Assembly: GCA_032622095.1 (NCBI GenBank)
Contig: CP136066.1
Span: 233,312,961 to 233,376,960, forward strand
Direction: 5' to 3'
Source: Siphonodentalium dalli
Taxonomy: Eukaryota; Mollusca; Scaphopoda; Gadilida; Siphonodentaliidae
Length of the DNA: 64,000 nucleotides
The notes under the pieces are model-generated. The model saw only the letters and a program-made list of their open reading frames with translations. It was not told the DNA's origin and ran no database searches. Positions 48,391-58,437 of the stretch are shown here, one piece after another. A program made the translations under genes and the position numbers. The stretch's first letter is position 1; each line of letters opens with the position of its first letter.

Positions 48391-49589
48391 TGAAGATAAC
48401 TCACCTGGCTGTGACAATTCACCACGTATACACAATGTTATTGACATGCCCCGTAGTAATTCCATTACACTCACGCGCTCATGTCGATTCCGCACTTTAC
48501 ATCGCCACTCAGATGACGTCCCATAGGTAGACACAATTAACTCCGACTCCGATTCCGTGTTTTTAATTAGTCTACTCATTTGAGGTCATATGAGGATTTG
48601 CGACGGAGATAGCCGACAAGCGGTGGGGGTATTATTTATTTATTTATCGGCTTATTTATTACGCGATTGTTGTGGGACTTGGATCATTATGATCATAATA
48701 GGGGTGGATTCTGTACCAAGACAACCCCAGGGACATAACTTTCAACCCGGGAAAACAGACAATCTCTAGTTCGCGGGGGCTGCTCGATTTACCACACATA
48801 TCAGCGCCTCTGTTGACTAAATCAAGATTGCGAAATACTGGACACCAACAGCAGATTAGTGGGCACGTATACATACCCAATGCGTGATACATATAGAGAA
48901 GAAGAATTGGGGAGTAAACAGAACAATTTCGGGATTAGCGAGGCCAGATACCTTGCTAGAGAAGACTATTGAAAACAAATGCAGCGCGCTGGACGAGGAG
49001 AGCAGTCTAAGGAACGCATAGGAAAATGACGCTGCTCGATTAACCCTGTTGATGCACCGTGAAATGCGCATCGAGCCAGCATAATCCCTTCGCTGTATTT
49101 AGACACGGGCAAACCGAGATACGATACACAGTTCTAACCGACTACCCAGCAGTGACCAAGACTTCTCGGACGCCAAGAAGACAGCTGTATATTGGATCTC
49201 TAGCCAGACGCATGGATAGGAATGCAAGGTAAACATTATGATCTTGTATTTCTAACAACACCCCACTGATGCGCCGGCGGAGAAGAAGAGCAGACGACAG
49301 GACGAGGAACACCACCCGATGGTATCCACGCAGACAACAGGCCAACGAACTCAACCGGAACTCAACTACGAAGAAGACAAGCAGACACGCCCAACTTATG
49401 AGGACGCAAGAAGACCCTAACCCGAGCAGACGACAGGAAGACAAACACAACTAGGAAGAAACCAGATGCCGACGATTGAATGCTATTGACTTTGTTGTAA
49501 TTAAATAATCAAACCGTTTTGATCGTCTTAAGAGTTATATGTACCCGTATTGGTAAATTATGATGTAGATTCCTGGCCATGAATATGTT
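48391..49589. other. Unassigned, partly purine-rich and GC-richer DNA
   Basis: At 49269-49454 a 61-codon plus-strand frame is very rich in Arg, Gln, Asn and Thr and contains two copies of gagcagacgacagga. It could be a retroelement gag or untranslated leader remnant. No domain was recognised. (TTTA)n-like sequence lies at about 48632-48660. Confidence 0.35.
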
Positions 49590-50280
49590 ATACGTACACT
49601 ATTTACCGTACACAAGTACACTACCACCGTACATAAGTACACTACTACCTTACATAAGTACACTACCACCTTATATAAGTACACTACCACCGTACACAAG
49701 TACACTACTACCGTATACAAGTACACAACCACCGTACACAGTACACTACAACCGTACACAAGTACACAACCACCGTACACAAGTACACTACTATCGTACA
49801 CAAGTACCACCGTGCACAAGTACACTACCACGGTACACAAGTCCAGTACTACCGTACACAAGTACAGTATCACGGTACACAAGTACACTACTACCGTACA
49901 CAAGTACACTATCACCGTACACAAGTACACTACCACCGTACACAAGTACACTACCACCGTACACAAGAACACTAACACCGTACACAAGTACACTACAACC
50001 GTACATAAGTACACTACCACCGTACGCAAGTACACTACCACCGTACATACGTACACAACCAAAAAAACGTACATCAGTACACAACCAAAACGTACATAAA
50101 TACACAACCAAAACGTACATAAGTACACAACCAAAACGTACATAAGTACACAACCAAAACGTTCACAAGTACACAACCAAAACATACATAAGTACACAAC
50201 CAAAGTGTACATCAATACACAACCAAAGCGTACACCAATACACAACCAAAACGTACATCAGTACATAACCAAAACATACA
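49590..50280. repeat. 21-bp then 23-bp minisatellite
   Basis: The first part (about 49600-50055) repeats a 21-bp unit, cgtacacaagtacactacca. The second part (about 50055-50280) shifts to a related 23-bp unit with acgtacataagtacacaacc. Because 21 is divisible by three, both strands carry long open frames (for example 188 codons plus and 236 codons minus) of Tyr/Thr/Val repeats. These are not supported as genes. Confidence 0.85.
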
Positions 50281-50282
50281 TC

Positions 50283-51960
50283 AGTGTGTTGAATCATCCT
50301 TGTAACATATATAGTGTATGTAGGACCTGAGGACCATGAAGGCATGGTGTGCGTTGAATCATCCTTGTAACATAGTGTATGTAGGACCATGAAGGCATGT
50401 ATGGTGTGCGTTGAATCATCCTTGTAACATATATAGTGTATGTAGGACCTGAGGACCATGAAGGCATGGTGTGCGTTGAATCATCCTTGTAACATATAAT
50501 TATAGTGTATGTAGGACAATGAAGGCATGCATGGTGTGCGTTGAATCATCCTTCTAACATATATAATGTCGGTCTTTCTGTTCCAGGGTCTATCGACCGA
50601 GTATGAATAGTGTATGTAGGACCATGAAGGCATTGGTGTGTGTTGAATCAGCTGCGTAACATATATAATGTATGTACGACCATGAACGCACGGGTGTGTG
50701 TGTGTTGAATCATGCTTGTAACATATATAGTGTATGTAGGACCATGAAGGCATGTGTGTGTGTGTGTTGAATCATCCTTGTAACATATATAGTGTATGTA
50801 GGACCATGAAGGCATGGGTGTGTGTGTTGAATCATCATTGTAACATATATAGTGTATGTATGACCTGAGGACCATGAAGGCATGTGTGTGTTGAATCATC
50901 CTTGTAACATAGTGTATGTAGGACCATGAAGGCATGTATGGTGTGCGTTGAATCAGCCTTTTAACATAATTATATAATGTCGGTCTTTCTGTTCCAGGGT
51001 CTATCGACCGATTATGACATGAATGCATGGGTGTGTGTTGAATCATCCTTGTAACATAATATAGTGTATGTAGGACCATGAAGGCATGGTGTGTGTTGAA
51101 TCATCCGTGTAACATATGTAATGTACGTAGGATCATGAAGGCATGGGTGTGTGTTGAATCATCCTTGTAACATATATGGTGTGTGTAAGACCATGAAGGC
51201 ATGCATGGCGTGTGTTGAATCATCCTTGTAAAATATATTGTATGTAGTACCGCGAAGGCATGCATCTTGTGCGTTGATTAATCCTTGTAACATATATAAT
51301 GTCGGTCTTTCGGTTCCAATGTCTATCGACCGAGTTTGACACGAAAGCAAGGGTGTGTGTTGGTTCATCCTTGTAACATATATAGTGTATGTATGACCAT
51401 GAAGCCGTGAGTGTGGGTTGAATCACCCTGTAACATATATAGTGTATGTTGGACCATGAAGCCGTGAGTGTGGGTTGAATCACCCTGTAACATATATAGT
51501 GTATGTAGGACCATGAAGCCGTGAGTGTGTGTTGAATCACCCTGTAACATATATAGTGTATGTAGGACCATGAAGGCATGGGTGTGTGTTGAATCATTCG
51601 TGTAACATATATAGTGAAAGTAGGACCATGAAGGCATGGTGTGTGTTGAATCCTCCTTATGACATATATAGTGTATGTATAATTTCGGTCTTTCTGTTCC
51701 AGTTTCTTGCGACCGAGTTTGATACGATGTTTGAGGGAGGGTGCTGAATCATCCTTGTAACATTCAAGATATATGTAGGATCATGAAGGCATGCATGGTG
51801 CGTGTTGAATCATCCTTGTAACATATGTGTCGGTCTTTCTGTTCCAGGTTCTTTCGACCGAGTTTGATACGATGTTTGAGAGAGGATGTTGAATCATCGT
51901 TGTAATATACATGATATATGTAAGGCATAGTGTGCGTTGAATCATCCTTGTGACATATAT
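50283..51960. repeat. 50-60 bp intron minisatellite upstream of the cysteine-rich gene exon
   Basis: The core is tgttgaatcatccttgtaac, followed by atatatagtgtatgtagg, accatgaaggcatg and short GT runs. About 25-30 units of unequal length are present, with indels between them. Some units include a copy of the downstream splice acceptor and exon start. The array probably lies inside the intron before 51985, because no donor or alternative start in frame with that exon is seen in it. Confidence 0.8.
50567..51890 (+). repeat. Five tandem-duplicated copies of the 51985 exon's 3' splice site
   Basis: The sequence tcggtctttctgttccag plus the start of exon 51985 recurs at about 50567-50608, 50979-51017, 51299-51345, 51683-51745 and 51829-51890. 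The two copies nearest the real exon carry about 43 bp of exon sequence, including the stretch encoding EFDTMFE. The more distal copies carry about 20-30 bp and are more diverged. In copy three the acceptor AG is changed to AA. In copies four and five the reading frame hits TGA right after the duplicated part (GGATGTTGA against GGATGTTGT in the real exon), so splicing there would truncate the protein. Confidence 0.75.
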
Positions 51961-51984
51961 ATAATGTCGGTCTTTCTGTTCCAG

Positions 51985-52158
51985 GTTCTTGCGACCGAGT
52001 TTGATACGATGTTTGAGAGCGGATGTTGTAACGGAACTCTGGGATATGCGTCTAATAATGGACCAATGCCGTGTGAGAACATGCGATGCTGCGATGAGGA
52101 ACAGGTCGTAGCTGTCATCTCTGTCGATTACGCCCTCGGCTTCCGGTTCCGCTGCCTG
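51985..52158 (+). CDS. Penultimate coding exon of an unrecognised cysteine-rich protein
   Basis: This 174-bp exon encodes 58 residues, beginning VLATEFDTMF. It follows a good 3' splice site (pyrimidine-rich tract ending ttccag) and ends at CTG before a strong donor, gtgagc. Both boundaries fall in phase 0. Its composition is clearly more GC-rich and codon-like than the AT-rich repeats around it. It carries a cysteine pattern: Cys14-Cys15, GT at 17-18, SNN at 23-25, Pro27, Cys30, Arg34, CCD at 35-37, AL at 50-51 and Cys57. The same pattern recurs in the next exon at 54825, so each exon holds one repeat of a domain. Upstream exons are not identified and probably lie in or beyond the intron minisatellite. 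The paired cysteines suggest an extracellular or disulfide-rich protein, which is inference. I do not recognise the family. The exon call is firm because acceptor, donor, frame and downstream exon all agree. Confidence 0.75.
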
Positions 52159-52202
52159 GTGAGCTACCCCCTTATTAAAGTAGCACTTAAAGCGAAACTC
52201 CA

Positions 52203-52300
52203 GTTTCCACCGGCAGGGGGCCACATGTTGGCTCGGATTGCGGCAGGGGCCCACATGTTGGCTCGGATTGCGGCAGGGGCCCACATGTTGGCTCGAATTG
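52203..52300. repeat. 30-bp triplicate just inside the intron
   Basis: Three near-identical copies of a 30-bp unit containing gcccacatgttggctcgg and attgcggcagg lie 45-140 bp after the donor of exon 51985. The frame stays open into them from the exon, which would give a read-through tail if the intron were retained. Confidence 0.85.
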
Positions 52301-52393
52301 AAATATAACTGAAATATGAACCCAAACCCTATGTAGTTATGACGATTACAGACTTTCACATTTTGATGCACAATATGTTAGATGTTCATTTAA

Positions 52394-52804
52394 CCCTTTA
52401 CCCAACAAAACGGCCAAAACCGGCCAAATAAAGCTTCAACAGCCTAAAATATCTTCGGTCTGTCTCAATAGAACCATACAAATATGGATATCATTGGAAC
52501 CGGCTCCTTGACCACATTGTGATAGTTACAGTTATGCCCTCTGCCAATGCATTCTCTTATATATGCGAGTCGACCATAGGTCGCCTCGCATATGCGAGTC
52601 GACCATAGGTCGCCTCGCATATATAAGAGAATGCATTGGCCTAAAAAAAATCTTTTTTTACCATTTTTTCTTACATTCTTTAACAATTTTATAATTTTTA
52701 ATGTGTTAAGCCAATGCATTCTCTTATATATGCGAGGCGACCTATGGTCGACTCGCATATATAAGAGAATGCATTGGCACAGGGCCGTTCTGTTGGGTAA
52801 AGGG
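52394..52804. mobile_element. TTAA-flanked MITE 1 (piggyBac-like), 411 bp, with hairpins
   Basis: TTAA occurs at 52390-52393 and 52805-52808. The inverted ends start CCCTTTACCCAACA and match at 21 of 22 positions. TTAA duplication with CCCTTT-type ends is characteristic of piggyBac-superfamily non-autonomous elements (Kolobok also uses TTAA). Inside are two hairpin modules, about 52548-52636 and 52711-52779. Each is built on gcattctcttatatatgcga facing its complement, with a short loop around the ggtcg/cgacc centre. There is no coding capacity. Confidence 0.75.
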
Positions 52805-52808
52805 TTAA

Positions 52809-53382
52809 TCTAAAACCGGCGACTTATGGGAGCATATAAACCATGTAACGACATTCAGTAGTCCATGTTGCAGTTAGATTATATTATATAATTCGCTCGT
52901 TTTCGTCATGTTTTAAACTTGAAATGACAGCGCACTCATTAACATTGAATGTGACGTCACAAATTATATTGTATTAAGTATCATATTATTTAAGGTACTA
53001 AGAGTTATGGCCCTTGATTTTGTGATATGATAATTGATTTGTATGCCAACAATGTCCACAATATTCGTTTTTCAGACGGAACCAAGGGGCACAAAAACAA
53101 AAACCACATGATTACAAATGTCGGTTGAAAGATTTCTGGCTTACAAATGAAAATTGTTTTTAATTTAAAATTCAGATTTTCGCCGTTAATAAACTTTTTT
53201 CCAGAAATGCAAATGTATAATCCTTCCATGATTGGAGCTTCCTGAACTTTTGCGAAAAGTCGAAAACCCTTGCAAATATATGCTCTTGTATATGCGAGTT
53301 ATGGGGATAACTTCACCATAATAACATTGGCAGATACGTTCGAATCGCGGAGAAATATTATACTGTTGGTGTTTGTGCGAAT
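52809..53382. other. Unassigned intron DNA
   Basis: AT-rich sequence between MITE 1 and the 30-bp array. No motif, exon or repeat was recognised beyond short A/T runs. Confidence 0.4.
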
Positions 53383-53945
53383 ACATTGTTGGAGTTTTGC
53401 TTCATATGAATACAATGTTGGAGTTTATGATTGATCCGAATACACCGTTGGAGTTTATGATTGATCCGAATACACTGTTGGAGTTTATGATTGATCCGAA
53501 TACACTGTTGGAGTTTATGATTGATCCGAATACACTGTTGGAGTTTATGATTGATCCGAATACACTGTTGGAGTTTATGATTGATCCGAATACACTGCTG
53601 GAGTTTATGATTGATCCGAATACACTGTTGGAGTTTATGATTGATCCGAATACACTGTTGGATTTTATGATTGATCCGAATACAATGTTGGAGTTTATGA
53701 TTAATCCGAATACACTGTTGGGGTTTATGTTTCATCTGAATACAATGTTGGAGTTATGATTCATCTGAATACACTGTTGGGGTTTATGTTTCATCTGAAT
53801 ACAATGTCGGAGTTTATGATTCATCTGAATACACTGTTGGGGTTTATGTTTCATCTGAATACAATGTTGGAGTTTATGATTGATCCGAATACACTGTTGG
53901 GATTTATGTTTCATCTGAATACAATGTTGGAGTTTATGCTTCATC
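53383..53945. repeat. 30-bp minisatellite
   Basis: The unit is tacactgttggagtttatga followed by ttgatccgaa, repeated about 19 times. In the second half the unit alternates between gggtttatgtttcatctgaa and gagtttatgattcatctgaa, forming a 60-bp period. Both strands stay open because 30 is divisible by three. Non-coding. Confidence 0.9.
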
Positions 53946-53991
53946 TGATTTATCTTGATTTCTCGAGTGATCATAAACGATAATTTTACTA

Positions 53992-54053
53992 GCGAATTGT
54001 GTCACTTTGACTAGCGAATTGTGTCACTTTGACTAGCGAATTGTGTCACTTTA
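53992..54053. repeat. 22-bp triplicate
   Basis: Three copies of gcgaattgtgtcactttgac plus a few bases abut the left TTAA of MITE 2. Confidence 0.8.
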
Positions 54054-54054
54054 A

Positions 54055-54483
54055 CCCTTTCAGTGCCAGGGGCCGATCTCATCGGCCCTAATTTACGGTC
54101 TGTAAAATCGGCCCTAAAACAAATTAAAATAAAAAAAAAAAAATCTTAAGCATGCTATAGCGAATTTAAAAACAAACTGGATAAAACCTTAGGGGCATGT
54201 TATAACTCAAAAATATCACCAAGTATTCACAGTAATAATTTTGATGCCCATGAAAAACGTAAGATTCCCTGGCACTAAACCTACAAAATAAGTCTGTTAA
54301 AGAACATAAAAATATTAAAATTGTAAAAAATTGTAAAAAATAATAACAAATGATGAAAAATTGTTAGGTCAATGCATTCTCTTATATATGCGAGGCGACC
54401 TATGGTCGACTCGCATATATAAGAGAATGCATTGGCACAGGGTATATGGGTTGATACAAAAATCGGACCTGGCACTGAAAGGG
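54055..54483. mobile_element. TTAA-flanked MITE 2 (piggyBac-like), 429 bp
   Basis: TTAA lies at 54051-54054 and 54484-54487. The inverted ends share CCCTTTCAGTGCCAGG and continue imperfectly through a CCGAT word. One near-perfect hairpin at about 54365-54438 has the same gcattctcttatatatgcga arm as MITE 1. The element is non-coding and sits in the last intron of the cysteine-rich gene, about 340 bp before the acceptor of the final exon. Confidence 0.7.
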
Positions 54484-54539
54484 TTAACTAGAGAGATATA
54501 TATTCTTGTAAATCAGATATGTATAGCGAATAATCACTT

Positions 54540-54725
54540 GATTGAATTGGTGACGTGAAATAATTCATTCCAGACAGGGACTATTTTGTATACCACTCTC
54601 ATTCGTGTACAATGTCCCTTTCTCTCATTATATTTTGTATACCACTCGAGCGCATTGCACTCTCATTCGTGTACAATGTCCCTTCCTCGCGTTAATTATT
54701 TCACGTCACCAATTCAGTCAATTGA
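54540..54725. mobile_element. Small inverted-repeat element in the last intron
   Basis: The left end attgaattggtgacgtgaaa and its complement at the right end (tttcacgtcaccaattcagt) give about 25 bp of inverted repeat around a 135-bp core. Within the core, tctcattcgtgtacaatgtc is present twice. No target duplication is clear. The element ends about 100 bp before the final exon. Confidence 0.5.
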
Positions 54726-54824
54726 TTACTCTCTATAATTATATTCACACCATATAATTGTCAATTTAATCGTGTTTCCTGTTACATTACGACTTCTCTA
54801 ATTCCTAAAACAATTATTTTCCAG

Positions 54825-54992
54825 AAAAGGGATGAAATCTCGAAAGAATGCTTCAAGGTCGGCACAATGGTTGTGACGTCAAACAACGATCCGGATCACT
54901 CCGCCCGCTCCTGCTGTGATGGCGCCATCTTCAACATCCGGTTTCACAAAGCTGCCGCCTTAGAGATCTCATGTATTCGTGACAACGGTTGA
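54825..54992 (+). CDS. Terminal coding exon of the same cysteine-rich protein
   Basis: This exon of 168 bp encodes 55 residues and a TGA stop at 54990-54992. It starts after the acceptor ttattttccag in phase 0, matching the phase-0 donor at 52158. It begins KRDEISKECF. It repeats the domain of the previous exon: Cys9, GT at 13-14, SNN at 19-21, Pro23, Arg28, CCD at 30-32, AL at 45-46 and Cys50. The spacing from T to SNN, from SNN to P, and from CCD to AL is identical in the two exons. The other gaps differ by a few residues, as expected of an old exon duplication. No transmembrane segment or targeting tail is visible, so the protein ends shortly after the last cysteine. Function is unknown. 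Confidence 0.75.
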   Translation, partial: KRDEISKECFKVGTMVVTSNNDPDHSARSCCDGAIFNIRFHKAAALEISCIRDNG

Positions 54993-55800
54993 TGACGCGT
55001 GTCACATGACATGTGGAAGTGTCTTAATCGAGCCGTCCTATACAGTATTGGTCCGGTGGGTTGCTGAGTGAGTCACGTCATTAGTGGCGTCACGTGATTA
55101 AGGATGTCACGTGGTTATGGAAGTGTGATTCCCGCTGATTTACAGATGAATGGAGAATCATGTGCATGTTCTTGACGGGAGTAAATAGTTATTTACATCT
55201 GTTCTATTTATAGATTACACTAAGTCTGGATTTAAATAACTTGTCGAATGTGAGAAAACGTTCGCATCAACTTCGGCGTATTTCTGTACCGTGTGCGTTT
55301 TTATGAACACGTAACATGAGATAACGCACAATAAATCAAGGTACTTTTGAGTGTATGATCGGCGATTCGGGTGGTAGTGAAAATAAGGTATTTTACGGTA
55401 TATTGAGTAGGAAAAGTCGAATAAGAACAAATGAATAAATGGTTCTTTGGCAATTTTGTTGACAGTTTTCATGCATGCTGTATATTCAATGAATTCTTTA
55501 AAATAATTGGTTGCCATTTAATTGGCCATTTAGTTTATGTGACTAACTTAATCTGTCATAACAGGTGAGTGGATAGGTGTGCGGACATATGTGTGGACAT
55601 GTGTGTGGACAGGTGTGCGGAGATATGTGCGGACAAGAGTACGGACAGGTGGGCAGACTATAGTTTCTGGACAGAATCCTAGCACGTGTTTGGACATATT
55701 TCAACCGTCTTATTTCAGTTGACTGACCGACGAAAATGAGTTATAACAATTTGTTTTCAAACGTTTAGGTTATAACTGTATAAACGTAATCGACAGAAGA
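54993..55800. other. 3' flank of the cysteine-rich gene, no further gene seen
   Basis: The flank starts with several TCACGTGA-like words (gtcacgtcat, gtcacgtgat, gtcacgtggt) at about 55070-55110, then AT-rich sequence. A short run of imperfect repeats built on gtgtgcggacat lies at about 55565-55650. A minus-strand open stretch of 100 codons at 55215-55517 shows no recognisable motif. I do not call it a gene. Confidence 0.5.
55330..55335 (+). promoter_or_regulatory. Candidate polyadenylation signal AATAAA
   Basis: An AATAAA hexamer lies about 340 bp after the stop codon of the cysteine-rich gene. No earlier AATAAA was noticed in the 3' flank. This is a plausible 3' UTR end, but the hexamer is common in AT-rich DNA. 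Confidence 0.35.
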
Positions 55801-55804
55801 GTTA

Positions 55805-56011
55805 TATATGTCATAACCCTTTATGGAGCCCCACACAGAGAGAACAATGCGCTGATGACTGTCGTCTGCTAAGGTCCATGTGAGGCTCCATACGGGGGTG
55901 TTATTTAACCCTTCCGCAATTGGAGCTTTATTGAGCCCCATACAGAGAGAACAATGAGCTGATGACTGTGGTCTGCTTGTGTCCATGAATGGCCTCCATA
56001 CGGGAGTGTCA
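55805..56011. repeat. Two tandem copies of a 105-bp segment next to MITE 3
   Basis: Both copies contain a gagagaacaatg word, gctgatgactgt, a tctgct word and a ctccatacggg word. Each begins with a TAACCCTT-GGAGC end like that of MITE 3. This looks like tandem duplication of a MITE end. The first copy contains GTCGTCTGC, the nine-base word over-represented across the window. Confidence 0.65.
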
Positions 56012-56015
56012 GTTA

Positions 56016-56242
56016 ACCCTCTCGTGTTGGGAGCTGCGTCATTCTCTTATATATGCGAGTCTCCCATAGAGAGCCTCATATTTATAAGAGAATGCACTGG
56101 CTTACATGGTCATGGTAAATATTTTAGGCCACTGTATTCTCTTATATATGCGAGGCTCTCTGTTGGAGTGTCACCTTTTTAAAGAGAATGCATTGACACA
56201 GTGTTTTCGCAACATTTATAGGAAGCTCCAGCCATGGAAGGG
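56016..56242. mobile_element. TTAA-flanked MITE 3 (piggyBac-like), 227 bp
   Basis: TTAA occurs at 56012-56015 and 56243-56246. The ends are CCCTctCgTG and CCCTtcCaTG, both followed by GGAGCT, so the terminal repeat is imperfect. Two hairpin modules at about 56038-56102 and 56131-56196 resemble those in MITEs 1 and 2, but the second has lost part of its right arm. Confidence 0.6.
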
Positions 56243-56246
56243 TTAA

Positions 56247-57019
56247 ATATTTCCCATGGTTCTTTGTCGATAACTAACAATAATAAACATAAGAACAAAG
56301 TGTATCTGTTTATCTCTGATCTTCGTTTGCATTTGACTCCTTATTCATCATTTTGAGCTAAAGTGACGATTTTTGGTACCATTGAGTTGGAATATCCAAA
56401 AGAAATAGAAATAGAATGCATCACTTATACATTGCACAGTTCTTCCCATTTCTTGGTGAAATATGAATATGAATATGATCTAAACGGTATTTTTTTGTGA
56501 AATTTTATAAGAATTTTCTCACTATAATTGTATCGAACTTACTTAACTGAAAATGGCAGCCATCTTGGACGCCATCTTGAATTGCAGGAAATTCTCAAAG
56601 CGGATTATAGCGGATTTTGGATATGTCGTAGAGGATATCTTCCTCTTAAAAACAAAATTAGTCCAAACTTTGTCTAGGTTGACCCTAAAATTTGAGTTTA
56701 TCGACCAGACCATATGAGTATTGGTAAGACGCATACTTATCTTCGTATTGAAATATTGAATCACAGCATGTGTGGTTGCTTGACAACGTGTCACGTACTG
56801 TCATAGTATCCGCGCGGCATGGCCCATTCTTGTCACAGAGAATGAACGTTTGAATCCCGATACTCTGACCAGGCGACTAATGACGAAGTCGGTCCATTGT
56901 CACGTCGACGCTAATAAGACATAATGTCGCCATGTTGTCACTTAGTACTTCCGGTGTACGCCAAGCCATTGGTTTGTCCGGTTCCGCTCACGCAATTTCG
57001 CCGTTAGCAACGTCTCAAG
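56247..57019. other. Unassigned DNA with repeat family D5, copy 1
   Basis: About 56555-56690 (ccatcttggacgccatcttg, agcggattttggatatgtcg) resembles 62770-62870, and the complement appears at 60790-60870. No gene recognised. Confidence 0.5.
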
Positions 57020-58437
57020 ACCAGAGCACACAGTCCATTCGGAATTATCCATAGCGCCCCAATCAATTAACCCTCAGAGCCCATAGTCCATGTGGAATGG
57101 GTCATTATCCGTAGCGCCTCAATCAATTAACCCTTAGAGTACATAGTCCATGTGGAATGTGTCACTACCCATAGCGCCTCAATCAATTAACCCTCAGAGT
57201 CCACAGTCCATGTGGAATGGTTCATTATCCATAGCGCCTCAATCAATTAACCCTCAGAGTCCATAGTCCATGTGGAATGGTTCATTATCCATAGCGCCTC
57301 AATCAATTAACCCTCAGAATCCACAGTCCATGTGGAATGAGTCATTATCCATAGCACCTCAATCAATTAACCCTCAGAGTCCATAGTCCATGTGGAATGG
57401 GTCATTATCCGTAGCGCCTCAATCAATTAACCCTCAGAGTCCACAGTCCATGTGGAATGGGCATTACCCATAGCGCCTCAATCAATTAACCCTCAGAGTC
57501 CACAGTCCATGTGGAATGGGCATTACCCATAGCGCCTCAATCAATTAACCCTCAGAGTTCACAGTCCATGTGGAATTGGTCATTATCCGTAGCGCCTCAA
57601 TTAACCCTCAGAGTCCACAGTCCATGTGGAATGGGCCATTACCCATAGCGCCTCAATCAATTAACCCTCAGAGTCCACAGTCCATGTGGAATGGGCATTA
57701 CCCATAGCGCCTCAATCAATTAACCCTCAGAGTTCACAGTCCATGTGGAATTGGTCATTATCCGTAGCGCCTCAATTAACCCTCAGAGTCCACAGTCCAT
57801 GTGGAATGAGTCATTATCCATAGCGCCTCAATCAATTAACTCTCAGATTGTACAGTCCATGTGGAATGGTTCATTATCCATAGCACCTCAATCAATTAAC
57901 CCTCAGAGTCAACAGTCCATGTGGAATGAGTCATTATCCATAGTGTCTTAATCAATTAACCCTCAGTATGTAAAGTCCATGTGGAATGGGTCATTATCCA
58001 TAGCGCCTCAATCAATTAACCCTTAGAGTCCACAATCCATGTGGAATGGTTCATTATCCATAGCGCCTCAATCAATTAACCCTCAGAGCCCACAGTCCAT
58101 GTGGAGTGGGTCATTATCCATAGCGCCTCAATCAATTAACCCTCCGAGTCCACAGTCCATGTGGAATCGTTCATTACCCATAGCGCCTCAATCAATTAAC
58201 CCTCAGAGTCCACAGTCCGTGTGGAATGGGTCATTATCCATAGCGCCTCAATCAATTAACCCTCAGAGTCCACAGTCCATGCGGAATGGTTCATTATCCA
58301 TAGTGCCTCAATCAATTAACCCTCAGAGTCAACAGTCCATGTGGAATGAGTCATTATCCATTGCGCCTCAATCAATTAACCCTCAGAGTGTACAGTCCAT
58401 GCGGAATTGGTCATTATCCATTGCGTCTCAAAGGTAA
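57020..58437. repeat. 60-bp minisatellite, about 23 units
   Basis: The unit is cctcaatcaattaaccctca, gagtccacagtccatgtgga and atggttcattatccatagcg. Two shortened units lacking caatc (about 57600 and 57775) sit in copies of a three-unit block repeated at about 57475-57600 and 57655-57780. The 132-codon frame is repeat-derived. Confidence 0.95.

Larger units (their letters stand above)
52159..54824 (+). other. Phase-0 intron filled with repeats
   Basis: The intron runs from donor gtgagc to acceptor ttccag and is about 2.67 kb. It contains, in order, a 30-bp triplicate just after the donor, a TTAA-flanked MITE with two hairpins (52394-52804), a 30-bp minisatellite (about 53383-53945), a 22-bp triplicate, a second TTAA-flanked MITE (54055-54483) and a small inverted-repeat element (about 54540-54725). 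Almost all of its length beyond 52.2 kb is therefore mobile or tandem DNA. Confidence 0.65.

Noticed and set aside
49535-50245. Minus-strand 236-codon frame resembling a Val/Tyr/Leu-rich membrane protein
   Set aside because: Low-complexity translation of the 21/23-bp minisatellite; the opposite strand is open too.
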